From: an uncultured Pirellulaceae bacterium
GTDB lineage: Bacteria; Planctomycetota; Planctomycetia; Pirellulales; Pirellulaceae
Direction of reading: 5' to 3'
DNA length: 5,885 bases
Assembly (NCBI GenBank): GCA_947258905.1
Contig: CAMYKF010000119.1
Coordinates: forward strand, 1-5,885
In this document: in pieces, positions 1 to 4,663 of the stretch
How the letters are laid out: the number at the start of each line of letters is the position of its first letter
How positions within the stretch are numbered: position 1 is the first letter of the stretch
Translations under genes and position numbers: made by a program
Notes under the pieces: model-generated
Told to the model about the DNA's origin: nothing
Seen by the model: the letters and a program-made list of their open reading frames with translations, nothing else
Databases searched by the model: none

Positions 1-1619
1 AATCAACCCGCTTGCGTGGTGACTTGCGCGGATTCCTCAAAGGCATTTACGATATTCAGAGATTGCTGGCACGGATCACTTCGGGACGGGCGACTCCGCG
101 GGACTTGTCCAGTATCAACAAGACGCTGTCGAAGCTGCCGTCACTCAAGGAAAGTCTGGCCGCTTGCCAAAGCCGCGTGCTGGCGCAAATGCACGCGGAC
201 CAGGATGTATGTGCCCCATTGCAACAGCGACTGAATAACGCACTGGGCGACGAGTGCCCGTTAAGCGCCCGGGAAGGCGGGTTCATTCGCCCCGGTTGCG
301 ATTCCGAATTGGATCGATTGCGGGAACTGGCCAGCGGCGGCAAGCGCTGGATTGCCGAATATCAGGCGACCATTGCGCAAGAAACCGGCATCGCCAGCCT
401 CAAGGTCGGCTTCAACAAGGTGTTTGGCTATTACCTGGAAGTCACGCATGTGCATCGTGACAAGGTGCCTGAGACATTTGTCCGCAAACAGACGCTTAAA
501 AACGCCGAGCGTTTTATCACTCCGGAGTTGAAGGAATACGAAGAGAAGGTGCTGGCCGCTGACGAGCAGTCGAAACAGCTGGAGTACGAATTGTTCTGCC
601 AGTTGCGGGATGCCGTGACTGCCGAGTTGCCCAGGCTGAAAGCCAATGCCGACATCATTTCCCGTCTGGATGCATTGGCGGCACTGGCCGAACTGGCCGC
701 CACCTGCAGCTACACACGGCCCGCCATCACCGAAGATCCGGTCGTGCTTATCGAGGATGGCCGCCATCCGGTTCTGGACATTACCGAACCGCTCGGCTCG
801 TTTGTACCAAACTCGACAGTACTGGACGCCGAACACGGACTGATCCACTTGATTACCGGGCCCAACATGGCCGGCAAGAGCACTTACATTCGGCAGACGG
901 CTCTAATCGTGCTGCTGGCTCACATCGGCAGTTTCGTCCCCGCCAAATCAGCGACGATCGGGATCACCGATCGCCTCTTCGCGCGAGTCGGAGCCAGTGA
1001 CGAACTGTCACGCGGCCAAAGCACGTTTATGGTCGAGATGACCGAGACGGCGCGGATCCTCAACACGGCCACTCGACGCAGCCTGGTCATCCTCGATGAA
1101 ATCGGGCGTGGTACCAGCACCTACGATGGCGTCTCGCTGGCCTGGGCGATTACCGAATACCTGCATGAACAGATCGGCTGCCGCACGATGTTCGCCACTC
1201 ACTACCATGAACTGACAAAACTGGAAGAAACGCTTTCCGGCGTCGCCAATTACAATGTGGTGGTCAAGGAATGGAACGACGAGATCGTATTCCTGCACAA
1301 AATCGAACGCGGTTCGGCCGACAAGAGCTACGGCATTCACGTCGCCCAGCTGGCCGGCGTTCCCAGCTGGGTGAATCGGCGCGCGGAGAAGATCCTCGAC
1401 CAGCTGGAAAGCACCGATGACGCCCCCGATGTGCACTCGGCGGCATCCAGCAATGCTGGCGAAATCCAGCTAACTCTATTCAGCGCTCCCACCCATCCGT
1501 TGATCGACAAGATCAAGCGAATCGACACCAATCATTTGACACCCATGAGCGCCCTGGAAATGCTGAACCAGTGGCAATCGGAATTGCACGAGGATAAACC
1601 GGTAAGCGATAATTGCTGA
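1..1619 (+). CDS. mutS: DNA mismatch repair protein MutS, C-terminal part (5' truncated by window edge)
   Basis: MutS recognises base mismatches and small loops and, through its ATPase, recruits MutL for mismatch repair. The reading frame is open from base 3 (Ser-Thr-Arg before the TTG at 12), so the true start lies upstream; about 535 of the usual 850-880 residues are present. Counting from base 12 as residue 1: the core/lever region (STRLRGDLRGFLKG onward), the clamp region with FNKVFGYYLEVT (134-145), the ATPase with Walker A GPNMAGKST (283-291), the signature ELSRGQSTFMVEM (331-343), Walker B LVILDEIGRG (358-367) and the ATHYHE histidine motif (395-400), the helix-turn-helix dimer contact GIHVAQLAGVP (441-451), and a typical C-terminal tail (LTPMSALEML). 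The mismatch-reading N-terminal domain lies outside the window. No ATPase motif is damaged, so the gene looks functional. The TTG at 12 is not a start. Confidence 0.97.
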   Translation, partial: STRLRGDLRGFLKGIYDIQRLLARITSGRATPRDLSSINKTLSKLPSLKESLAACQSRVLAQMHADQDVCAPLQQRLNNALGDECPLSAREGGFIRPGCDSELDRLRELASGGKRWIAEYQATIAQETGIASLKVGFNKVFGYYLEVTHVHRDKVPETFVRKQTLKNAERFITPELKEYEEKVLAADEQSKQLEYELFCQLRDAVTAELPRLKANADIISRLDALAALAELAATCSYTRPAITEDPVVLIEDGRHPVLDITEPLGSFVPNSTVLDAEHGLIHLITGPNMAGKSTYIRQTALIVLLAHIGSFVPAKSATIGITDRLFARVGASDELSRGQSTFMVEMTETARILNTATRRSLVILDEIGRGTSTYDGVSLAWAITEYLHEQIGCRTMFATHYHELTKLEETLSGVANYNVVVKEWNDEIVFLHKIERGSADKSYGIHVAQLAGVPSWVNRRAEKILDQLESTDDAPDVHSAASSNAGEIQLTLFSAPTHPLIDKIKRIDTNHLTPMSALEMLNQWQSELHEDKPVSDNC

Positions 1620-1682
1620 TCGGTGCCATACGTATTGGGAGGGCGAGGCTCCGTCCAAGCCGCCATGTTTTCACACCGGTGC

Positions 1683-1739
1683 CACTGCTGGCTCGTCCAG
1701 CAGTGCTGCCTGAAACACTGCTTGGCAAGCCAAGCAGTG
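1683..1739. repeat. Two adjacent related hairpins (CACTGCTGG / CACTGCTTGG family) after mutS
   Basis: Two perfect inverted repeats lie side by side 63 bases after the mutS stop. The first is CACTGCTGG (1683-1691) with CCAGCAGTG (1697-1705) around a 5-base loop. The second is CACTGCTTGG (1716-1725) with CCAAGCAGTG (1730-1739) around CAAG. The second stem differs from the first by one extra T and its matching A, a compensated change that suggests one palindrome family. The hairpins are not followed by a T-run on either strand, so a simple intrinsic terminator is unlikely. They may stabilise the mutS 3' end or be REP-like mobile repeats distinct from the family at 2699-4640. Confidence 0.8.
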
Positions 1740-1771
1740 CCACCGACTGAACTACTGACAAAGCAAACACA

Positions 1772-2350
1772 ATGGACCCACGCACCGTCTATCAAGCTCG
1801 CAACACGACGGAAGCCTCACTCGTCCAGGGCTGGCTGAAAGAAGCCGGTATCGAGGCCCAGATCTTCAACGGCGAGATGCAGGGCGGCGCATTTGAAATC
1901 ATCGAAACCGATCCCGAAGTCATCGTGCATGTGGATGACTATGAACGCGCCCGCGAAGTGGTCGAGGAATTCCTGGAGGAGCTGCAACAGGCAACGGACA
2001 TGTCGGCCGTCTCTGATGCCGAGGGGCAATTTGACTGGCCGATGTGCCCCGGTTGCGACGAGTTGCGGTCGGCGCGTTGCGACAATTGCAGCGTGGTCGG
2101 TACTGAATTCTCAACCGAGAAATCGGAGGACGGGGAAACCGTTATTTGTCTGGCCTGCAGCGAGGCAACGCTAATTCACCTGGTCGACCAGTGTCAGTTC
2201 TGCGGTCACGACTTCACCGAAACCGTCGTCGACAAGCCGGTAGAACATGGTATGGATGCCGTCAACAGCCACCGCGTAGCTATTCTGGTTGTCGGACTGA
2301 TCATCCTGCTCGGCGTGCTGGGCGGCTGGTTCATCTTCTTTGCCGGTTAA
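1772..2350 (+). CDS. DUF2007-type protein with zinc-ribbon cysteine pairs and C-terminal membrane helix
   Basis: This 192-residue protein is not a recognised enzyme. Residues 5-71 (VYQARNTTEASLVQGWL, then PEVIVHVDDYERAREVVEEFLEEL) fit the DUF2007 fold, a small ferredoxin-like domain called 'putative signal transducing protein' in family databases; no biochemical role is established. Residues 92-144 hold four CxxC pairs (C92/C95, C103/C106, C126/C129, C141/C144), enough for two zinc-ribbon sites. Residues about 168-190 form one hydrophobic helix (VAILVVGLIILLGVLGGWFIFF), so the protein is probably tail-anchored with its soluble domains in the cytoplasm. The ATG at 1772 begins just before the DUF2007 homology. 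No clear Shine-Dalgarno site is visible (GACAAAGCAAACACA precedes it). It lies 152 bases after mutS on the same strand, but the intervening hairpins make co-transcription uncertain. Confidence 0.85.
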   Translation: MDPRTVYQARNTTEASLVQGWLKEAGIEAQIFNGEMQGGAFEIIETDPEVIVHVDDYERAREVVEEFLEELQQATDMSAVSDAEGQFDWPMCPGCDELRSARCDNCSVVGTEFSTEKSEDGETVICLACSEATLIHLVDQCQFCGHDFTETVVDKPVEHGMDAVNSHRVAILVVGLIILLGVLGGWFIFFAG

Positions 2351-2698
2351 ATATCTCATAACCGGAACAGGCCTGCGCGTGTCGCGGGGATTGATTGAAG
2401 AACTGACACGCGACCAGATCCAGATGACACTTCCCATCCAGCGCACGATGCAGGGAATCAACGTCCGTGGCCGTGTTACCGCAAACGGTCGATGGCTGGT
2501 CAGTGATTCAGTCCGGTGTCAAAGGTGAATCACTCGATTTTCGCCAAACGGCCCGTTTCGTTTGAAGCGGACGCAAGATCGCATGGTCTATGCGAAGGCC
2601 TTGGATCAAACACAGCTCAAAGGATGAGATAACGCGTACCCGGTCTGCTTCGGCGAGCGAGCCAACAAACCTGATTTCTTTACATCGAGTTCGTTATC
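2351..2698. other. Intergenic stretch with no convincing gene
   Basis: No open frame here resembles a known protein. A short plus frame (about 2340-2528, TTG start) overlaps the end of the DUF2007 gene and has no family resemblance or ribosome binding site. Weak inverted repeats are present: CCGGTTA/TAACCGG (2343-2349 with 2359-2365, over the DUF2007 stop), CGCGTGTC/GACACGCG (2376-2383 with 2405-2412) and TCGCAT/ATGCGA (2579-2584 with 2590-2595). None is followed by a T-run. The stretch could be decayed coding DNA, but no parent gene can be named. Confidence 0.5.
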
Positions 2699-2721
2699 AG
2701 GCCCGGCGTTTACGCCGGGTT
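2699..2721 (+). repeat. REP-like palindrome, plus orientation, outlying copy
   Basis: The sequence reads AGGCCCGGCG, loop TTTA, then CGCCGGGTT. The 7-bp stem is perfect (2702-2708 with 2713-2719). It keeps the family's flanks (AGG before, TT after), so it belongs with the array at 3163-3794 although its upper stem differs. Confidence 0.8.
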
Positions 2722-2743
2722 TGAATTGCAATGAGATGGTCCT

Positions 2744-2779
2744 GGCCCGCCCGCAGCCGCAAGCGGCTGCGGGCGGGCC
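2744..2779. repeat. Perfect 17-bp GC-rich hairpin
   Basis: GGCCCGCCCGCAGCCGC (2744-2760) is exactly complementary to 2763-2779, with only AA between; in practice the innermost pairs would open to form the loop. Almost every base in the stem is G or C, so the structure is very stable on either strand. On the plus strand it is followed by a T-rich stretch (TTCTTTCGATTTTC, 2788-2800), so a terminator role for plus-strand transcription is possible but imperfect, because the T-rich part starts 8 bases after the stem. It lacks the flanks of the REP-like family. Confidence 0.85.
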
Positions 2780-2801
2780 GGGCGAATTCTTTCGATTTTC
2801 C

Positions 2802-2824
2802 AACCCGAGCTAAAACTCGGGACT
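2802..2824 (-). repeat. REP-like palindrome, minus orientation, variant
   Basis: On the minus strand this reads AGTCCCGAG, loop TTTTAG, then CTCGGGTT. The stem CCCGAG/CTCGGG is perfect (2804-2809 with 2816-2821). The flanks (AG..CCCG and CGGGTT) match the array family, while the upper stem is GAG/CTC, a compensated difference. Confidence 0.7.
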
Positions 2825-2914
2825 ATTGCGTGGAGGCCGGTTGTTGAAGTTATAGGCAGGGTTGAGGTCGAAGTTTATTCCTTACCTGGGCGGATCCTCG
2901 ATGAGCGGGCTGAT

Positions 2915-3112
2915 TCAACCAGGATCGATTCCCTCGCGACGCATCGCGATGCCGGTCACGTACTGCAGCATGATACGGTTGAAGAGCCGGGCCGTTGGAA
3001 AGCTCCAGTTGTCCTGATAAGGGCTGTACTTGACCACGTCGATCCCCACCGCATCCTTGCTCGCCGCCAGCTTGCGCATCAAAGGGAACAGGACATTCGG
3101 CGTCATGCCTTG
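2915..3112 (-). pseudogene. C-terminal remnant of an agmatinase/arginase-family (ureohydrolase) gene
   Basis: The minus frame 3112-2915 encodes about 65 residues (QGMTPNVLFPLMRKLAASKD, then VGIDVVKYSPYQDN, TARLFNRIMLQYVTGIAMRR and GIDPG-stop). This looks like the extreme C-terminus of the ureohydrolase superfamily, whose members hydrolyse agmatine, arginine or related guanidino compounds with a two-manganese centre. Only about one fifth of a gene is left; the metal-binding DxDxxDP motif is absent and an in-frame TAA (3115-3113) stands just before the homology. The family usually has Glu in the 'GxDVVE' motif (Glu277 in human arginase I, from memory). Here it is Lys (AAG, 3031-3029), one base from GAG. 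Both facts point to a dead fragment. The family assignment is from memory of motifs, not a search. It lies between repeat blocks, as expected for DNA broken by rearrangement. Confidence 0.65.
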
Positions 3113-3370
3113 TTACTCGCCAATTCAACGTTGAGTGCGTATGTAGTTCGATGGAAGACGCAAACCCGGCATAAATGCCGGGCCTAATATGATGATCAAT
3201 GATCCGCACGAAGCCGGCCCTGATGGTTGCCACGAAGGCAAACGATTGGCAAACGATTAATAGGCCCCTGCTTTCGTTCCATTAACCCGGCAAAACGCCG
3301 GGCCTATTTGTTGATCAATACTCCGAATGATCCCGGTCCTGCTGGTTACCACGAGGGCACAACGATTAAT

Positions 3371-3393
3371 AGGCCCGTGCTTTAGCACGGGTT
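3371..3393 (+). repeat. Intact plus-oriented REP-like palindrome in the array
   Basis: The stem CCCGTGC/GCACGGG (3374-3380 with 3385-3391) surrounds TTTA. The flanks AGG and TT are present. It is the reference plus copy; identical stems recur at 3772 and 4544. Confidence 0.9.
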
Positions 3394-3405
3394 CAACTTC
3401 GGAGC

Positions 3406-3425
3406 TTCGCCCCTAAAGGGGCGAA
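3406..3425. repeat. Companion GCCCC/GGGGC hairpin after an intact plus copy
   Basis: TTCGCCCC (3406-3413) pairs with GGGGCGAA (3418-3425) around TAAA. It lies 12 bases after the intact plus palindrome at 3371-3393. Similar hairpins follow the other two intact plus copies (3818-3835 and 4593-4610), so palindrome and companion travel together. Confidence 0.8.
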
Positions 3426-3771
3426 TGATTGGCGGTTCCACTAACCCGGCATAAATGCCGGGCCTAATATGATGATCACATGATGATCAATACTCCGCAT
3501 GGTCCCGGTCCTGGTGGTTACCAACAGGACACAACGATTAATAGGCTCGTGTTCTAGTTCCGTTAATCCCGGCAAAACGCCGGGCCTGTCCTGATGATCA
3601 ATGAACCGCCCGCAACCGGCCCGGATGGTTGCCACGAGGGCGCAAGGAACGATTAGCAGGCCCGTGCTTTAGTTTCGTTAACCCGGCAAAACGCTGGCCC
3701 TGTGTTGATGATCAATGATCCGACCGCAGCCGGCCTGGATGGTTGCCACGAGGGCGCAAAGAACGATTAGC

Positions 3772-3794
3772 AGGCCCGTGCTTTAGCACGGGTG
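3772..3794 (+). repeat. Intact plus-oriented REP-like palindrome upstream of the transposase
   Basis: It has the same stem as the copy at 3371 (CCCGTGC, TTTA, GCACGGG at 3775-3792 inclusive of the loop). It is the last array copy before the transposase gene and is followed by the companion hairpin at 3818. Confidence 0.9.
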
Positions 3795-3817
3795 CTGCGT
3801 CGCGGTTCCCGGCAATC

Positions 3818-3835
3818 AGCCCCGTTCAGGGGGCT
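3818..3835. repeat. Companion GCCCC hairpin, left flank of the transposase gene
   Basis: AGCCCC (3818-3823) pairs with GGGGCT (3830-3835) around GTTCAG. The same hairpin with a cleaner stem (AGCCCCG, TTCA, CGGGGCT) occurs at 4593-4610. It lies 76 bases before the transposase start and could be a left-end recognition hairpin. Confidence 0.75.
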
Positions 3836-3869
3836 TCCCCACATCTTCCCAACGGCTCAAAATTTGGTT

Positions 3870-3887
3870 AGTGTATTTTTGTACACT
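3870..3887. promoter_or_regulatory. Short inverted repeat in front of the transposase gene, possible operator
   Basis: AGTGTA (3870-3875) and TACACT (3882-3887) form a dyad around TTTTTG, 24 bases before the ATG. The surroundings (3860-3890) are the most AT-rich part of the region, as expected for a promoter, but no well-spaced -35/-10 pair is evident. It could be a regulator site or a transposase-binding site. Confidence 0.35.
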
Positions 3888-3911
3888 TAATTGTCTGGCA
3901 AGAGCACCAAC

Positions 3912-4358
3912 ATGTCCGGAAATTACTTCAGCGAAATCAACTTGCATCTGGTTTGGCACACCAAAAACAGCATGCCGCTGTTGACGCCAAAAGTGGAACC
4001 GATGGCTCATCGGTATTTGAAGCAACGGATTATGGATACCCCCGGCGCATTCTTGCATGCCATCGGTGGCATCGAGACTCACGTTCACCTGGCAGTGACC
4101 GTCCCACCGAAACTGACGCCCAGCGAGTGGATTGGGCAGTTAAAGGGTGGATCCTCTCACGACGTAAACGAGGAAATCGGAATGCGCAACAAGTCATTGC
4201 AGTGGCAGTCAGGATATGGCGTGGTCAGTTTCGGCACACGGGATCTACCATGGGTAATTGACTACGTGCTGAATCAGCGGTCGCATCACGCGAATCACCG
4301 GGTGCACCACCGACTGGAATCGATCACAGAAATGGAGATTCCGTCAGCGATCGATTGA
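3912..4358 (+). CDS. tnpA: Y1/HUH-type transposase (IS200-like, REP-associated tyrosine transposase candidate)
   Basis: Enzymes of this family cut and rejoin single-stranded DNA at hairpin ends, using a tyrosine that becomes covalently joined to the 5' DNA end and a metal held by an HUH pair. The protein is 148 residues from the ATG at 3912, within the usual size for single-domain Y1 transposases. Visible motifs, counted from that ATG: the N-terminal strand NYFSEINLHLVWHTKN (4-19), HUH in GGIETHVHLAVTVPP (His57, His59), the SEWIGQLKGGSSHDVN helix (71-86), the WQSGYGVVSFG strand (98-108), and the catalytic helix VIDYVLNQRSHH (Tyr118, Gln122). All expected catalytic residues are present and the frame is intact. 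A TTG at 3891 would add seven residues without homology, so ATG 3912 is preferred; only a weak AAGAG precedes it. No TnpB partner lies nearby. REP-like palindromes on both sides suggest a RAYT role. Confidence 0.88.
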   Translation: MSGNYFSEINLHLVWHTKNSMPLLTPKVEPMAHRYLKQRIMDTPGAFLHAIGGIETHVHLAVTVPPKLTPSEWIGQLKGGSSHDVNEEIGMRNKSLQWQSGYGVVSFGTRDLPWVIDYVLNQRSHHANHRVHHRLESITEMEIPSAID

Positions 4359-4380
4359 AAACGGAAATCAGCAAAGCGAA

Positions 4381-4394
4381 GCCCCTGAAGGGGC
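4381..4394 (+). terminator. GCCCC hairpin after the transposase gene, right flank and possible terminator
   Basis: GCCCC (4381-4385) pairs with GGGGC (4390-4394) around TGAA, 22 bases after the transposase stop. A run of five Ts follows at 4403-4407, eight bases from the stem, so it could weakly terminate the transposase transcript. It also belongs to the companion hairpin family and may instead be an element end. Confidence 0.45.
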
Positions 4395-4418
4395 GTGACG
4401 TGTTTTTGGTGACTTCGT

Positions 4419-4511
4419 TACCCGGCATAAATGCCGGGCCTAATAACGATTCAGTTCCGGCATAAATGCCGGGCCTGATAACGATTCAGTTCCGGCATGA
4501 ATGCCGGTCCT
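4419..4511 (-). repeat. Three direct copies of the minus-oriented REP-like palindrome, 35-bp period
   Basis: The copies lie at 4419-4441, 4455-4476 and 4490-4511, exactly 35 bases apart, joined by near-identical linkers (TAATAACGATTCAGTT and TGATAACGATTCAGTT). The first two have the perfect tip GGCATAAATGCC (plus-strand reading). The third has GGCATGAATGCC and a C-to-T-type change in the right foot (GGTCC for GGGCC). The third is followed by a piece of the array's normal spacer (TTGCCACCTGGGCGCAAAGAA), which shows that this block is a rearranged array unit. Confidence 0.9.
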
Positions 4512-4543
4512 GAAACTTGCCACCTGGGCGCAAAGAAATTATT

Positions 4544-4566
4544 AGGCCCGTGCTTTAGCACGGGTT
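4544..4566 (+). repeat. Intact plus-oriented REP-like palindrome downstream of the transposase
   Basis: The stem CCCGTGC, loop TTTA and GCACGGG (4547-4564) have the same stem and loop as the copies at 3371 and 3772, with AGG before and TT after. Confidence 0.9.
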
Positions 4567-4592
4567 TCTCCAAGGACCACCCACCGCCATTC

Positions 4593-4610
4593 AGCCCCGT
4601 TCACGGGGCT
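4593..4610. repeat. Companion GCCCC hairpin between the REP-like block and rnpB
   Basis: AGCCCCG (4593-4599) pairs with CGGGGCT (4604-4610) around TTCA. It follows the intact plus palindrome at 4544 by 26 bases, as in the two upstream pairs. On the plus strand TTCTGAAAATTC follows. It lies beyond the rnpB 3' end on the minus strand and could act as a transcription or RNase barrier there. Confidence 0.75.
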
Positions 4611-4618
4611 TTCTGAAA

Positions 4619-4640
4619 ATTCGGCACGGATGCCAGGCCG
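4619..4640 (-). repeat. Degenerate minus-oriented REP-like palindrome
   Basis: TTCGGCACGGATGCCAGGCC aligns with the copy at 4490 (TTCCGGCATGAATGCCGGTCC) with several mismatches that weaken the stem. It abuts the U-tract at the rnpB 3' end, so the repeat block reaches right up to rnpB. Confidence 0.5.
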
Positions 4641-4663
4641 GAAAAAAATGTATTCAGGTCGAT
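4641..4663 (-). terminator. rnpB 3' end: P1 strand followed directly by a U-tract
   Basis: On the minus strand the 3' half of P1 (4663-4648) runs straight into a T-run at 4649-4642 broken by nothing but the last P1 bases, then C. There is no strong local hairpin just before the Ts. P1 itself, closed with the RNA's far 5' end, may serve as the terminator stem. Processing by a nuclease is the alternative. Confidence 0.5.

Larger units (their letters stand above)
3163..3794. repeat. Array of alternating inverted REP-like palindromes (BIME-like), five units
   Basis: Ten copies of one asymmetric palindrome alternate strictly minus, plus, minus, plus. Minus copies start at 3163, 3284, 3443, 3566 and 3680; plus copies start at 3262, 3371, 3543, 3658 and 3772. 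Read in its own orientation each is AGGCCCG, variable stem, T-rich loop, complementary stem, CGGGTT. Minus copies use GGCATTTATGCC or GGCGTTTTGCC at the tip; intact plus copies use GTGCTTTAGCAC. Each minus copy is separated from the following plus copy by 65-77 bases of related spacer containing TGATGATCAAT, GGTTGCCACGAGGGC and AACGATTA. Plus copies at 3262, 3543 and 3658 have lost the right arm and run straight into the next minus copy via a TTCCGTTAA-like junction. Unit lengths are 121, 159, 123 and 114 bases. No protein-coding frame fits the array. Confidence 0.9.
3818..4394 (+). mobile_element. Candidate minimal IS200-like / RAYT unit bounded by GCCCC hairpins
   Basis: The transposase gene is bracketed by hairpins of one type: GCCCC-GTTCAG-GGGGC on the left (3818-3835) and GCCCC-TGAA-GGGGC on the right (4381-4394). 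The right one, read on the minus strand (GCCCC, TTCA, GGGGCTTCG), matches the left one in stem and loop (GTTCAG, GGGGCTTCC), so they are inverted to each other. IS200-type elements carry subterminal hairpins, move as single strands and make no target duplication, so the ends cannot be proved from one copy. The alternative is an immobile RAYT gene serving the surrounding REP-like repeats. The boundaries are inferred. Confidence 0.5.

Noticed and set aside
12..14. TTG at 12 as the mutS start
   Set aside because: The frame stays open to the window edge with MutS-like residues (Ser-Thr-Arg) before it, and the N-terminal domains are missing, so the gene simply enters from the left.
2340..2528. 62-residue plus-strand open frame with TTG start
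   Set aside because: It overlaps the DUF2007 gene end, has no ribosome binding site and no recognisable motif; kept only as an unexplained stretch.
2606..2803. 65-residue minus-strand open frame
   Set aside because: It is made largely of the 17-bp GC hairpin and a REP-like palindrome read as codons.
2850..3233. 127-residue minus-strand open frame
   Set aside because: It is out of frame with the ureohydrolase remnant, and its N-terminal part is a translation of the repeat spacer (the same MATIRAG start recurs at 3635).
3163..3794. CRISPR array
   Set aside because: Repeats are palindromes in alternating orientation, spacers are related to each other rather than unique, unit lengths vary from 114 to 159, and no cas gene is present.
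3891..3911. TTG start for the transposase at 3891
   Set aside because: It adds seven residues outside the family homology; the ATG at 3912 starts at the usual distance from the first strand.
4419..4511. Small CRISPR from the 35-bp periodic repeat
   Set aside because: The linkers between the palindromes are near-identical, so there are no unique spacers; they are direct copies of the REP-like element.
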